DNA of 64,000 nucleotides, from NCBI GenBank assembly GCA_030323885.1, contig CM059199.1, positions 43,709,347-43,773,346 of the forward strand, read 5' to 3'. Within the stretch, counting starts at the first letter, position 1; each line of letters begins with the position of its first letter. The notes below the pieces were generated by a model. The model saw only the letters and a list, made by a program, of their open reading frames with translations. It was not told the DNA's origin and made no database searches. Shown in pieces: positions 42,690 to 53,089 of the stretch. Origin of the DNA: Branchipolynoe longqiensis (Eukaryota > Annelida > Polychaeta > Phyllodocida > Polynoidae). A program made the position numbers and the translations under genes.

Positions 42690-43010
42690 TGTTTATATAT
42701 CATATGCTTGATGTCCAATAGCCGGTGATGAAAATCAATGCACTCTAGAGGCATCGTTAAATAAAGCAAACTTTTTTTGTCCTGCCTGAAAGGTCAGTGC
42801 AGACCATTACTCACCCCCCCCCCTCGCATTGTCTTTTAACAACCAAGCAGCGCATAGCTTGTTCAGGATCTATGTAACGGCAACAAGTGTCATTGGGGGT
42901 GATGAAAATGGGAAATATTGCGCCTAGATCAGTATTTGTATCCATACTTCTTGCATTCTGGGCTAGTGTGCTAACCAATCACCTAAATAGGCTCCCTGAT
43001 ACCTCGTGGG
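42690..43010 (+). mobile_element. SINE-D-like parts (tail, then head/body)
   Basis: A 3' tail with CCAATAGCCGGTGATG, CATCGTTAAATAAAGCAAAC and a T run ends at about 42778. Then GGTCAGTGCAGACCATTACT and, at 42955-43003, GGGCTAGTGTGCTAACCAAT with ATAGGCTCCCTGATACCTC, which look like the head/body of a related copy. From memory these words resemble a repeat common in mollusc genomes; this was not checked. Confidence 0.45.
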
Positions 43011-43011
43011 G

Positions 43012-43245
43012 ACAGACGGGATGGCCGAATGAGTTGAGCATCTGTCTCCCGTGTTGGTAGATCGGGGGATTCGAACCTTGGTCGAGTCAAAGCAATGACC
43101 TAAAAATGTATGCTTGTCACTTCCTAGCCAGATGCTTGGCATTATTGGGAAAGGGCAAGGACTGGTTAGCTGAGTGTCCAGATAATGTTACTGAGTGGGA
43201 TATCAGGTCATGGTGCTGGTGCCCAGTTGAGCAGCACTATCTGTC
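43012..43245 (+). mobile_element. SINE-A lacking its 3' quarter
   Basis: CAGACGGGATGGCCGAATGA head, GGGGATTCGAACCTTGGTC box B, then the body to GCCCAGTTGAGCAGCACTAT, where it stops. Confidence 0.8.
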
Positions 43246-43312
43246 TATGTAATGTGGATCCTTGCCTGAGAGTGAGAGATCAGTGCCGACCACGACACAA
43301 ACACATATATAT

Positions 43313-43488
43313 CTATATCTGATGTATAATGCATTATACGAGTCTAAATGCAAGGGGAACGTACACTGTATATATAAATTTATATTCCTCCTTGGCGCAT
43401 TGGTAGTGCCTCCCCCCCCCCCCTCCAGCTGTCAGGGTAATTGGTGGGCGGGGCCCCCTTCGCGCCACACACACACTGGAGGAATATA
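43313..43488. repeat. MITE-9, second copy
   Basis: ATAATGCATTATACGAGTCT, then AATGCAAGGGGAAC, a short TA part, and the ATTCCTCC...GGAGGAAT core with a C run. It matches 9396-9612 in order, with a much shorter TA run. Confidence 0.6.
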
Positions 43489-43680
43489 ATTAATATACAA
43501 CTAGTGTATATACAACTGATATATATAGTGTATATACAACTTATGTGATGCTGCAATTCTGAGCACCTTTCTGCTGGTTCCCGCCGTGTCCTTATCCAGA
43601 CATGATCCGCCGTCTAGAGCCAGAGGAGGTCGACCAGCAACGAGGGTAGAAAGGGAACCTTCGATGATTTGTAACGCCCC
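43489..43680. other. no recognised feature
   Basis: Three near-repeats of TATATACAACT at 43494-43541, then about 140 bp of unique sequence. A short minus-strand frame here shows no recognisable domain. Confidence 0.3.
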
Positions 43681-44815
43681 TATCACCACCGCCTTGCACC
43701 TCCCCTCCTCCACATCCTCTCCCCACTCACCGCCCCCCCCCCCCTCCCACGCCCCGTGGCTCCTCCGAGAGGGGGTATTATTCTCCCGCGCTCTCAGATC
43801 CCCGAGATACTATCTCCCCCACCTCCCACGGTCGTCTCACACCCACGGTCGACTCACACCCACACGCCTACTACCCTCACTACCAACACACTCACACCCC
43901 CACACACCCTCAGACACACACACCGCCACTAACTCACTAGCACCCTCCCTCCAGCTCACCAACCTCCCACCCACCATCCTTCTCAGTCTCCATTCCTTAC
44001 ACCCCTCATTATCCTTCATTCCCTCCCCTGTCCTCCCTCCCTGTCCTCCCTACCCTCCACCTTCCTTCTTACAACCCCCCCCCCCCACCCCACCTCCAGC
44101 CATCCACTCCTTCCTCCCCCCTCTCTGCCTCCACCTCCGTCCACTCCTTCCCATCCCTTCGCATCCTTCCCTCTCTTCCTTCCCTCCCTCCCGTCCCTCC
44201 CTTCCTTCCCTCTCCCTTCCTTCCCTCCCCTCCCACCCCCGTTCCCCCCTCCCCACTCTTCCCTCTCCTCCTTCCTTCCTCTCTGCACTCATCCCCCCCC
44301 ACTCCTCCCATCCATTCCCATCCTATTCTTCCATCCCCTATTCCCTCTCCCATTTCCTCTCCTCTTTCCATCCCCCTCCCTTTCTTCTCCTCCCCTCCCC
44401 CTTCTTCCATCTCCTCCTTCCTTCCTCCCCCCATCTCATCCCCTCCCCCTCCTCCCTGTCCCCTACCTCCTCCCCTCCTCTCACCCCTCCCCCTCCCATA
44501 CCCACCCCCTCCCCCCTCCATCATCCCCCTCTCCACCCTCCTCCCCTCCGCCCCGCTTCCTCTCCCCCTCCTCTCTTCCTCGCTCCTTTCCCACCCCTCC
44601 ATCCCTCCAGCCTCCCCCCCATGTCATCCCCCCTCCACTCCTCTCCCCCCCCCCCTCCCTCCCTTTCCCCCCCCCCTCCCCCTGCTCTTCCCCTCCCCCC
44701 CCTCCCTCCACTCCTCTCCTCCTCCCCCCTCCCCTCTCTATCCCTGTCCTTATCGGCTCCATCCCTCCAACACCCCCACCCACTCCTTCACTCCTCCCCT
44801 TCCCACCTACCGATT
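43681..44815. repeat. 1.1-kb pyrimidine-rich low-complexity tract
   Basis: CCCTCC, CTTCC and CCACAC words without a fixed period; from 43980 it is nearly pure C and T. It gives long Pro/Ser-rich plus-strand and Gly/Arg/Glu-rich minus-strand frames, which are artefacts. Confidence 0.8.
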
Positions 44816-45029
44816 ATGGTAGGCGACACGGCGACACCTCCCACCAGAGATTCATTCCAGTTAATAACGGTTACTAACGGTAATAGTGGTTACTTACCCG
44901 CAACATCCCGCCCGCAACTAATGGAGAGCACCCCGTCCAGATCAGATCCAATAATACTTATCCACGCCTGCCCCGTCCTGTGTCGATGGTGTGTGTACAT
45001 GGACAGATATATAGGGGCTTCAGCAAGCG

Positions 45030-45412
45030 GACCTGGATTGGTTGGTTGTTGGAGTTATACGTCCTGGCAGCATCTAAGGTCATATCATGACGAGTCCCGA
45101 CTTGTGACAGTGCACACTCATGGCAACTTCATAGTGTTACCCCACTGGGAGACCAGGCCACCAGTACCATGACCTTATATCCCCCGTCCTGATATGACCT
45201 TAGATGTTGCTAGGACGTAAAACAACAAACAAACAAACCTTATATCCACCACTCAGTCACATTATCCTAACACTGAACCAACTAGTCATTGACATATCCT
45301 AATAATGCCGGGTGCCTGGCTAGGCAGTGAGAAGTATCAATTTTGGCCGATCTCCCAAAACAGGAGACGGACGCTCTACTCATTCGGCCATCCCGTCTGG
45401 TCAGGTGCTGAC
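45030..45412 (-). mobile_element. SINE-A copy interrupted by a 54-bp SINE-A stub
   Basis: The two parts (45030-45182 and 45248-45412) make one minus-strand SINE-A from GGTTGGTTGTTGGAGTTATA to GGCCATCCCGTCTGGTC. The box B region is partly deleted. Confidence 0.8.
45183..45236 (+). mobile_element. 54-bp SINE-A 3' stub with 11-bp duplication
   Basis: CCCGTCCTGATATGACCTTA to AAAACAACAAACAAACAA is the very end of SINE-A. ACCTTATATCC at 45172-45182 recurs at 45237-45247. It is inserted in the opposite direction to its host SINE. Confidence 0.9.
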
Positions 45413-45957
45413 CCATTGTTTGTCCTGCTTTTTGTTGTTGCTTTGGTCGCAATGTGGTAGCCATCTTTTGGTCGCAGAGTGGTCGCAAGTGCTCGCAAGC
45501 TGTAGTGTGACTGAGGTCTAATGCGTTTAGAAATTAAAGCTTAATCTCTCATACAGGGCGCTTTAAAAAAACGCGCCAAAAACACCCTATTTTTCACCTG
45601 TATTTTGCTAAGTAAAAGAAAACCAAGCCTCGTCACACACATTAATATTGGGTTCTTATCCAACCCTTATCCGGCACACACGCACACCCGCACATCTTCC
45701 ACCTTCCAGCAAATTGGTTAAATAAGTATATTTGATGTACAGTTAAGCCATTCACAATGGCTTCAGTTATTTCCTTAGTGCCACGATTTATTTCCCCACA
45801 TTCTTCCAGAGAGCGCCATTATGCACTTTTTAATGTATTCTTAATGTTCTTTTAATGCACTTTGAATATACTTTTGATGTAGATCCCAGTTACTGACTTA
45901 TGATGAAAACGTATGCTTTATGGCTGACCTCTTCCCTAATCTCATATAGTATGTTGG
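45413..45957. other. no recognised element
   Basis: Unique-looking sequence. TTTGGTCGCAATGTGGTAGC and repeats of GGTCGCA near 45446-45500 with CTGTAGTGTGACTGAGG recall the ends of MITE-6, but no second end was found. Confidence 0.35.
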
Positions 45958-46282
45958 CCGGGCGCCGTAGCCGAATTGATAGAGCGCAGGCTTCCCATGT
46001 GGAACTTCTGGAGTTGTATTCCTTGTTGAGTCAAACTAATGACTTGCAAAATTCATAATTGTCACTACCTGGCCTGGCGCTCGGCATTACTAGGATAGGA
46101 CAAGACTGGTTAGCTCAGTACCAGGATAATCTGACTGAGTGGGAAATGAGGTCATGGTGCCCGTGGCCTGGTCTTCCATTGGGACAGCACTATAAAGATG
46201 TTATGAATGCGCACTGATGGTACCCGGCCTTGATCTGACCTTGGATGTTGCCAGGACATAAAGCGCCAACAAACAAAAAGGC
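45958..46282 (+). mobile_element. SINE-A, diverged copy
   Basis: GGGCGCCGTAGCCGAATTGA head, then the complete body and CCAGGACATAAAGCGCCAAC with a CAAACAAAAA tail. Box B is weak. Confidence 0.8.
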
Positions 46283-46328
46283 AAGCTATAATTAGAGTGT
46301 ATGTTGAAATGCCGAATAGTATTCATAG

Positions 46329-46746
46329 TAGATAGAAGATTCACCCCGTACTTCTAGTACATGGGTGAAAACCAGCCTTGTATAAAAACGGGCAAAAAAT
46401 CGGGCTAATGAAATGAGTGTTTATGAGAGCCTAATTTCACAATCTAAGAAGCAACATTTATTCTTTGTATATGTCTTCATGTTTACCCGCTACTTTTAAG
46501 TTGGAAAATATAATAAAACATATACTTTAATCCAATTTAAAAGTGAAATTGACGGCATTCTCTGGCCACCATCTTGTATTTTTGCATTCTCTCCCATTTC
46601 ACCAACTCTGTTCTGATATAAGTAACCATTTGACACTGGTGCCAGGCATTCTACTTCTTGTTCCATACTAACGCTATTTTCACCCGTATTTATATAAGGC
46701 TGGTCTTCACCCATGTACTACAAGTACTGGGTGAATCCTTTATCTA
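46329..46746. mobile_element. MITE-7, second copy (418 bp), exact 9-bp duplication
   Basis: TAGATAGAAGATTCACCC at the left and GGGTGAATCCTTTATCTA at the right are inverted. TATTCATAG at 46320-46328 recurs at 46747-46755. The interior is colinear with 30566-30967. Confidence 0.85.
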
Positions 46747-46755
46747 TATTCATAG

Positions 46756-48024
46756 TGGAAACAGTTGAGGGTGGGTTTACAAATATATATATGTATTGCT
46801 GTTTGCTTTTTGTTTTTAAAAGAGCAACCAAAGGCGACCTTTCTGCATATAAACAACTGACCTCCTGCTGCGAGCCTGTCCTAATACAGAGCTAAGTCCT
46901 GCTGTGAGGATGCTTTACAGTAGATCACATCCTCAATGGGTCAATACAAATGTTAAGTGTGCTTTCAGATGCATGTCTCAGCTCCATTCAGACTTGCGCC
47001 CCCAGATAACTCTGCTCGTGGTGTGCCCACCAATGTCTTATTCAGGTGTGTGTCTGATTGCTAGACTAAACAAAGAAAGAATTACCATGACAAGTTTTTC
47101 AAGGAAAAATAAACCCCTACCTGAGAATTCTCAATAGCATTTCATTAGATTGGTTCAACTTTCCCTGGTGGGGTTTCAAGATGATACACTGGTGGGATAA
47201 TAAAATCACAAATATTAGACACATTTTCGTCCCATATTTATGAACATATATATATATAATACATATATATGTGAAGTGGGCAAGACTATTTGACTGGTGG
47301 AAATGCAGGCTGGGCTGATTAGCTCGCATTCTGAAATGCGGGCTACTCACCAGGCTCGCATTTGCTACCAATTGCGGGGCCGGGTTCCCTGCTGTAAAGC
47401 ATTGCTAGGATACGTCAATTGTGACTTTCCTAGCAACGATGAAAGGTTGAGTGCTCAGGCTCCGACCCATCGGATGTGTTTATGCACGCTCTGATGTTTT
47501 AGATGAGATTTAGGCTTTTATTGTCGAAATTCCAAACTGATTTAACTTAACAAATACGGGAGGGGATACACTTATTGTACTTCATCGTTATTCAGTGAAA
47601 TTCATCTTTGAAAGAACTCTTACATTGTTAGTTAGGGTAAGAATAAAGCTGTGAGCTCTGAAGAAGTAATTCGAACGTTCCTTGCATTCTTTACTATTCT
47701 CCAGTCTTATATTATTAACCGCTATGGTCAACCTGATATTGGTATTCAATTGTTCTATAAACGTATTTAATTAAGGGCCTTCCGCCCCACGGACTGTATG
47801 GAGTCAAACTTCCCACCTCTGGGGATAGAGTAGCCACCTTTCTAACCTGGGTCAAGTTAGCGTGAAGGCGGTCAACCGGCAGCGGGACGAGAGGCAACAG
47901 CGGCCCGGCGGCAGGCCAGGAAATTCACATGGAAACAATTATATATTAACACGTAGGCTCGCCTTAAGCGGGGGTGGAATAGCCGAATGGTTAAATGTAT
48001 ATATAATATTTGTACATTTTGGAC
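46756..48024. other. non-genic stretch, no recognised gene
   Basis: Mostly unique-looking DNA. A TA run lies near 47247-47270. A weak tRNA-like patch (GGGCTGATTAGCTCGCATTC at 47312, GGGCCGGGTTCCC at 47378) could be part of another SINE. No coding signature. Confidence 0.35.
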
Positions 48025-48352
48025 CAGGCACGGTGGCCGATTCGGTAGAGCGTGGGACTTGCATGTGTGAAATCGGGAGTTCCCGGTCAAGTCAAACCAA
48101 TGACCTTATCAAATTGATACTTGTCGCTTCCTAGCCTGCCGCTCGGCATTAATAGGATAGGGCCAAGATTGGATAGTTCTGTGTCAGGATAATATGACTG
48201 AGTGGGATATCAGGTGTTGGTGCCGGCAGCCTGATTTCCCATTGGGGTAGCACTATAACATCACCATGAGTGCACACTGTCACAAATTGGTACCCATTCT
48301 GATATGACATTAGATGTTGCCAGTACATAAAACTCCAACAACCAACCAACCA
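48025..48352 (+). mobile_element. SINE-A, full-length diverged copy
   Basis: CCAGGCACGGTGGCCGATTC head, then the complete body, ending CCAGTACATAAAACTCC with CAACAACCAACCAACC tail. Confidence 0.85.
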
Positions 48353-48602
48353 TCCGCTACCGTTTGGAATAAAGACAAATGAGTAGAGTGAGTTGAAGAT
48401 ATATAGCACATGACAAGATATTATCGGCCAGCATAGTCCACTGAAAGCATTACATTTTCGAAGTGAACCCACTTTCCCAGACTTGATCCTGCACATCCCA
48501 CTTAGATAACTAGTTCACTTTGTCTTGCTGCATAGAAAGGAATGCTATGTCAATGTAACGGAATCTATTTTTAGTGAAACCTATTATGTCAGCATTATTA
48601 TG
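48353..48602. other. no recognised feature
   Basis: Unique-looking non-coding DNA. Confidence 0.3.
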
Positions 48603-48930
48603 TGGTGTTCTCTGTGGCGGAGTGGTTAGAGTGTCTGACTTTTTTCTAGGTCAGACTCCTAATCTGAAGGCAAATTGGCAGAGGTGGGGCCATGGGGAAT
48701 CGAACCACCGACCACCTCTGCCCATTTGGATTTCCGCTGTTGTGGATAACTTACAGCATCATCAAAGGCCAGTTGCTCTCATACCATGTCTATGTGGTGT
48801 GGGAGGTTAAAGATCCCTTGGGTCGGTAAAAGTGTAGGCTTGGGCTTTCTATCGACAAACTGTCTAATGGTGAAAACAAGTCTATTCAGGCTTATCCATA
48901 ATAGGCAGTATAAATCTTCAAGAAAAAAAA
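48603..48930 (+). mobile_element. SINE-B copy with internal inverted segment
   Basis: The head GTGTTCTCTGTGGCGGAGTG matches 36267-36286 reversed. The 3' part has GGGTCGGTAAAAGTGTAGGC and AATCTTCAAGAAAAAA. Between them, 48671-48710 is inverted relative to the other copy, making a hairpin with CCACCTCTGCCCATTTGG. Confidence 0.75.
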
Positions 48931-49119
48931 GCATAACAACCAAAATTACAGAAGGCTGACCTGAGCAGACACGGGTAAACACTCCTGGGCAAAGGAACAG
49001 ATCAAGACAGCACCACAGCTGTCCAGCATTGAAAACAGGCACCCTCATGGGAGCGTATACGTTATGGGCAGAATAAATACCTTGTCAATAAAAAAAATAC
49101 ATATAAAAAATTGGAGGTG

Positions 49120-49290
49120 CATGCTAAAATTAATTGTGCATGTGTTCAGTTCAAAGAGTTCTAAAGGTATTCGTTCATAATATAGGTTACCTCAAAGTAA
49201 AGTAATGTAGACTATGAGTCTGAAGGTCAACCTAATAATACATTCATCTAAATAATGGCAGAATACTAAACGCACTAGACTATGCAGCTA
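49120..49290 (-). mobile_element. MITE-3 fragment
   Basis: GGTCAACCTAATAATACATT, ATCTAAATAATGGCAGAATA and CGCACTAGACTATGCAGCT are the reverse MITE-3 left half. A G run follows at 49303. Confidence 0.5.
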
Positions 49291-49299
49291 TTTGTGGGG

Positions 49300-49734
49300 T
49301 GGTGGGTGGGGGGGGGGGGTCTGAATCAACATGGTCATAAAGAGGCTGTATACATTTGTATCTTATATAGACTTGTCTCGTTTATCAAGAAAAACGTGCC
49401 TGTCTGTAAGAATGTTATGTGGGTACTATATATGCATTATGTAAATATAAATTACCAACGCACACCTAAATTGTTTACTTTTGTACCAGTTGCACTAGCG
49501 ACTTATTTGTTCACCCGTCACGCCTCAATGCACGGCTAATTTCCCCCACAGTTGGAGTGAAAATATATCACACAATATATAGGATATAATATTTCCCATT
49601 ATGCGCCTTTCTAGGATTATTATTCGCTATGAAATCTGGAAAGACGCTATGTGAATTAACTCGGATATAATATAGCATATGCATTGTTATTAGTGCATGG
49701 CTTTCTATTTGATGCAGATGTATTTCTACTGTGG
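49300..49734. other. no recognised feature
   Basis: AT-rich unique-looking sequence after a short G run. Confidence 0.3.
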
Positions 49735-49785
49735 GATGGCAGTAACACTGTGTGACGTCAGTAACACTGTGTGACGTCAGTAGAA
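49735..49785. promoter_or_regulatory. tandem pair of perfect CRE palindromes
   Basis: TGACGTCA occurs at 49753-49760 and 49772-49779. The pair results from a 19-bp tandem duplication of AGTAACACTGTGTGACGTC. CREB/ATF binding is possible; no promoter or exon was identified nearby. Confidence 0.35.
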
Positions 49786-50022
49786 TATAGAGACAGCATG
49801 AGTAACAAAACAACATGAGACATGTAAAGTAAGCATTGCAATGAATGATTTTTCCTAGATGGAGGCAGCATGTCATTCCTTGTAGATGGATGGAGGGATT
49901 CAAAGTGACGCTTAACCTTTTGGTTTGATCTATTTCAGTATTTGCTGCCAATTCACATATTTGCAGGGATTACTAGTTATATGACATTTGCCGAATATGT
50001 AAATACTTCTCGTGGTCATCTT

Positions 50023-50079
50023 CTTCTGATGATGATGATGATCATGATGATGATGATGATCATCATCATCATGATGATC

Positions 50080-50117
<38 letters not shown>

Positions 50118-50145
50118 GAAGAAGAAGAAGAAGAAGAAGAAGAAG
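50023..50145. repeat. GAT/ATC then GAA trinucleotide runs
   Basis: GATGATGATG and its complement ATCATCATCATC alternate at 50031-50080, which allows short hairpins. GATGATGATGATGATGATGA and GAAGAAGAAGAAGAAGAAGA follow. Confidence 0.9.
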
Positions 50146-50264
50146 GAACAGAAAATGGATAGCCTAGTTCTATTGGCGATGTTATTTTATAGCTTATGGA
50201 ACAACATGTATTACAGGTTTAGCAATATACATGAAATATACATGAAATGTTAATGCATTGCATG

Positions 50265-50650
50265 CATAGTACGTGCCTTTTACCGGTATATTTCAAATAT
50301 ATGCCAGGTAGGGCCTATATTACATGTATGTTACTTTTATATTCAATGTATGTCACATGTGTGTTACTTGCATGTCACATGTATATTACACTCATACAAC
50401 ATTTGCAGTACATTATATTACAGGTATATGGCATTATATTAACGTACATTTCAGCACTCTATTATACTATTATAACTTAGTGCAGTATACGTATATTACA
50501 AGTATACTACAGATATATTACATATATAATACATATATATATATATATATAACAGATATGTCACATGTATATTGCATATATATTATAGGTACATTCCGGA
50601 TATATTACAGGTATATTAAGCTAGTTATAGGTATGCAATAGCACGGCTAT
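50265..50650. repeat. degenerate ACATGTATATTAC-type array
   Basis: ACATGTATATTAC, TCACATGTGTGTTAC and TTACAGGTATAT words recur about every 10-20 bp in diverged form. Confidence 0.5.
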
Positions 50651-50699
50651 TAAATATGTTATCAGTTCTGAATTACATATGGTATATTATATTGAGTCC

Positions 50700-51245
50700 T
50701 TATCCTAATATGATTGTTGAACCTACCATGTGTATGTATATGTAAGTGCATTGTATGTATGTATGTATGTAACCTCTCAGGCAAGGAGCTGCATGGACAA
50801 GTAGGCGTGGGTAGCATGGTGATATCAGGGAGACTAGGTGGTGTAATGGTTAGCACCCTGGCCTGGAATGCAAAGAGATGTGGGTTCCAGTCCCACTCTA
50901 GGCACAATATTTCCCGTGACACTGGTTGTCATGACAGTGATCCTGTACAAGCTACGCGATGTATGGTTGTTGCACCTACCCTGTGTATGTATATTATATA
51001 AGTGCATTGTCTGTATGTATGTAATTGTAAGCATTAAAAGACTTACAATTCCAGGTGGGCGAGTGTAGTAGTCTGCACTAACCTCTCAGGCAAGGAGCTG
51101 CATAGACAGGTGGGCGAGTGTAGTAGTCTGCACTAACCTCTCAGGCAAGGAGCTGCATAGAAGGTAGGCGTGGGTAGTATGGTGATATCAGGGAGCCTAG
51201 GTGGTGTAATGGTTAGCACACTGGCCTGGAATGCAAAGAGGTGTT
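50700..51245 (+). mobile_element. SINE-C copies, partly tandem
   Basis: The head GGTGGTGTAATGGTTAGCAC with GGGTTCCAGTCCC (50838-50895) resembles a glutamine-type tRNA. The body ends in TGTATGTATGTA. A tail piece lies at 50703-50773, a full unit at about 50775-51020, and a second head at 51190-51245. CTCTCAGGCAAGGAGCTGCA occurs three times (about 50774, 51082 and 51138). Confidence 0.65.
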
Positions 51246-51839
51246 TCATCACCCCAATGACAATACCTTTAACACAGATGTTCGCCGACATCCCTTTGTT
51301 GCAAATAGATTTCACACATACATACATACGTGGATATATATATATAGGATGCTGTGATCTGCGCCATTTGCCCTTATCGGTTCGCCATCGAAGAAGACGA
51401 ATCCGTGGACAAGCGACTGGGGACTTTATCGTGTGTCGGTGCAGGGATCATTGTCCCCCGGCCGGGCTGCGAATCTCGGCCTCAGATCTGCACACTGCAT
51501 CACCACCCAACCGGCGCGCGCACTGAAAACAATAGCATATCCAGATAAGGACTCGATCGCCAGGACACGGACCCAGCAGCCAAGAGCTAGGAGCCCGGAG
51601 CCAGGAGTTAGGCGCCAGGGCCCAGTCGTGCACCAGTGTGGGTGGGGTTAATGTGTTCAGGTACATAGGGATGTGTGGGAATATGTGTGAGTATATATAT
51701 ATATATGCAGAACTAACATATATTAATATTATTACCACATATAATATGTATTATCTTAATAATATTTTCAGGCCTTCTCCAGTGTAGCTTTACTATGTTC
51801 AGAGGCTACGGGAGTCTGTGGAAATATATGTGTATATAT
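51246..51839. other. no recognised gene; CpG-richer part
   Basis: 51355-51640 is GC-richer with GCCAGGA/GCCAAGAG-type words near 51560-51620. A short TA run lies at 51692-51706. The short frames carry no recognisable domain. Confidence 0.35.
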
Positions 51840-51857
51840 ATACTTATACATATACAT

Positions 51858-51906
<49 letters not shown>

Positions 51907-52010
51907 AAATCCAAAGGCGCAGTGACTTGCCCGGGCGGATTGGTGCGAGAAGCGCCCGGTGGTGGCGCTAGTAGTAGGCAAAAGGGGGCAAATCCGGGCA
52001 AGTCACCGAT
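51858..52010. repeat. (TA)n run and adjacent 90-bp hairpin element
   Basis: A TA run at 51858-51903 is followed by GTGACTTGCCCGG (51921 on) and its complement CCGGGCAAGTCAC (51994-52006), with CGCCCGG/GGCGC words inside. It looks like a tiny inverted-repeat element. Confidence 0.65.
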
Positions 52011-52499
52011 TGGAAGATAATAATATATATATCGAATGAACATGATAGAATAATAATATTAATAAATACTCCGCCTATTTATACATGCATAATAAATTAT
52101 ACGTACTATATATATATGTATTGTTTATGATGATGCATGAATAAATGCTAGTTAAGTGATATGTATGATAATTGATATATATATATATATATCATAGTAG
52201 GATAAATATGTATAATATGGATAAACATGTAAAATATGCTCAATTATATCTATAGCTGAATCCTAATAGTATTCGCAGAACAGAATTTATTCCACACACA
52301 CACACCTATATATATATAGATATATATATATATACGCATACATACATTATTCAAAGAACCTGTGCTCTCACAAGATTCACATTCATCCCGGGTACAATAT
52401 CGGAAATCTCAAACCGAGAGAACAGCAGAAAGGGGATGAAAAAGAAAAATTGGCTTTGTACGGAGAAGACAACAACAAAAAGACCTATATAAAGAAAGT
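52011..52499. other. AT-rich stretch with TA and CA microsatellites
   Basis: Short TA runs lie at 52178-52192 and 52306-52335, with CACACACACACA near 52294. No gene. Confidence 0.45.
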
Positions 52500-52790
52500 C
52501 ACGGCAACAATAGCCCGTCCCAACGCCGTCGCCGGTCGGGCCGTCGCGGGGCGCATACCGGAAGTGGTGTGGGGAGTGACGACGTCGCAGACAATGGCGA
52601 CAGGGAGGTGGGGGGTGTGCGCGCTCTCTCCGCTCGTGGTTATCTGCGTCTCCGCTAGGGGACGCCCATTGATCACGCCGGCCATCCATCATGGCGGCGG
52701 GGTCACGAGGTCACGCTATCGGGCCGTATCGCGCGGCATGAACGCGCGGCGAGCGCCGGCAGAGGCGCCGCTTTACTAAGTAGTCACTGT
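52500..52790. promoter_or_regulatory. CpG-island-like patch with ETS, CRE-like and YY1-like motifs
   Basis: About 290 bp of CpG-dense DNA inside AT-rich flanks. ACCGGAAGTG lies at 52557-52566 (ETS), TGACGACGTCG at 52577-52587, and ATCATGGCGGCGG at 52688-52700 (YY1-like, often at transcription starts). GGTCACGAGGTCACG is a tandem half-site pair. Housekeeping-type promoters look like this, but I could not identify a first exon on either strand. Confidence 0.4.
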
Positions 52791-53089
52791 TTGCTGACGA
52801 CGAAATATAGGGTTGTTTATTTAATCATTTAATATGGTGTGTTTTTTTGTTTGGGGTTTTAATCTTTGCGCCGACAAAAAAATGGATTTCTAAAGTCTAC
52901 ATTTGGTTCTCATTTATTGACTTTGGAGTCAGCTCAGAAATAATTTATAATGTCTACGTGTATATCATAGGCGTATATTTATGGTGGATGCGAGGTTAAG
53001 GGTGAAATTCAATTTGGGTCGGGAAAATCACTGCTGTTGTTGGTTGATGCCTGGGTGCTAGGTGGGGAGCTGGGAGCTGGGACAGGGGA
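52791..53089. other. no recognised feature
   Basis: AT-rich unique-looking DNA. Confidence 0.3.

Noticed and set aside
40910..44815. Inverted duplication of the purine and pyrimidine tracts
   Set aside because: Their unit sequences differ (CAGTGGGAG words are absent from the complement of the pyrimidine tract), so they are independent.
43586..45172. 528-codon Pro/Ser-rich frame
   Set aside because: Covers the pyrimidine tract and ends inside a SINE-A, so it is not a gene.
50838..50900. Possible glutamine tRNA gene
   Set aside because: The anticodon-arm region does not pair properly and the sequence continues as SINE-C; multiple copies are present.
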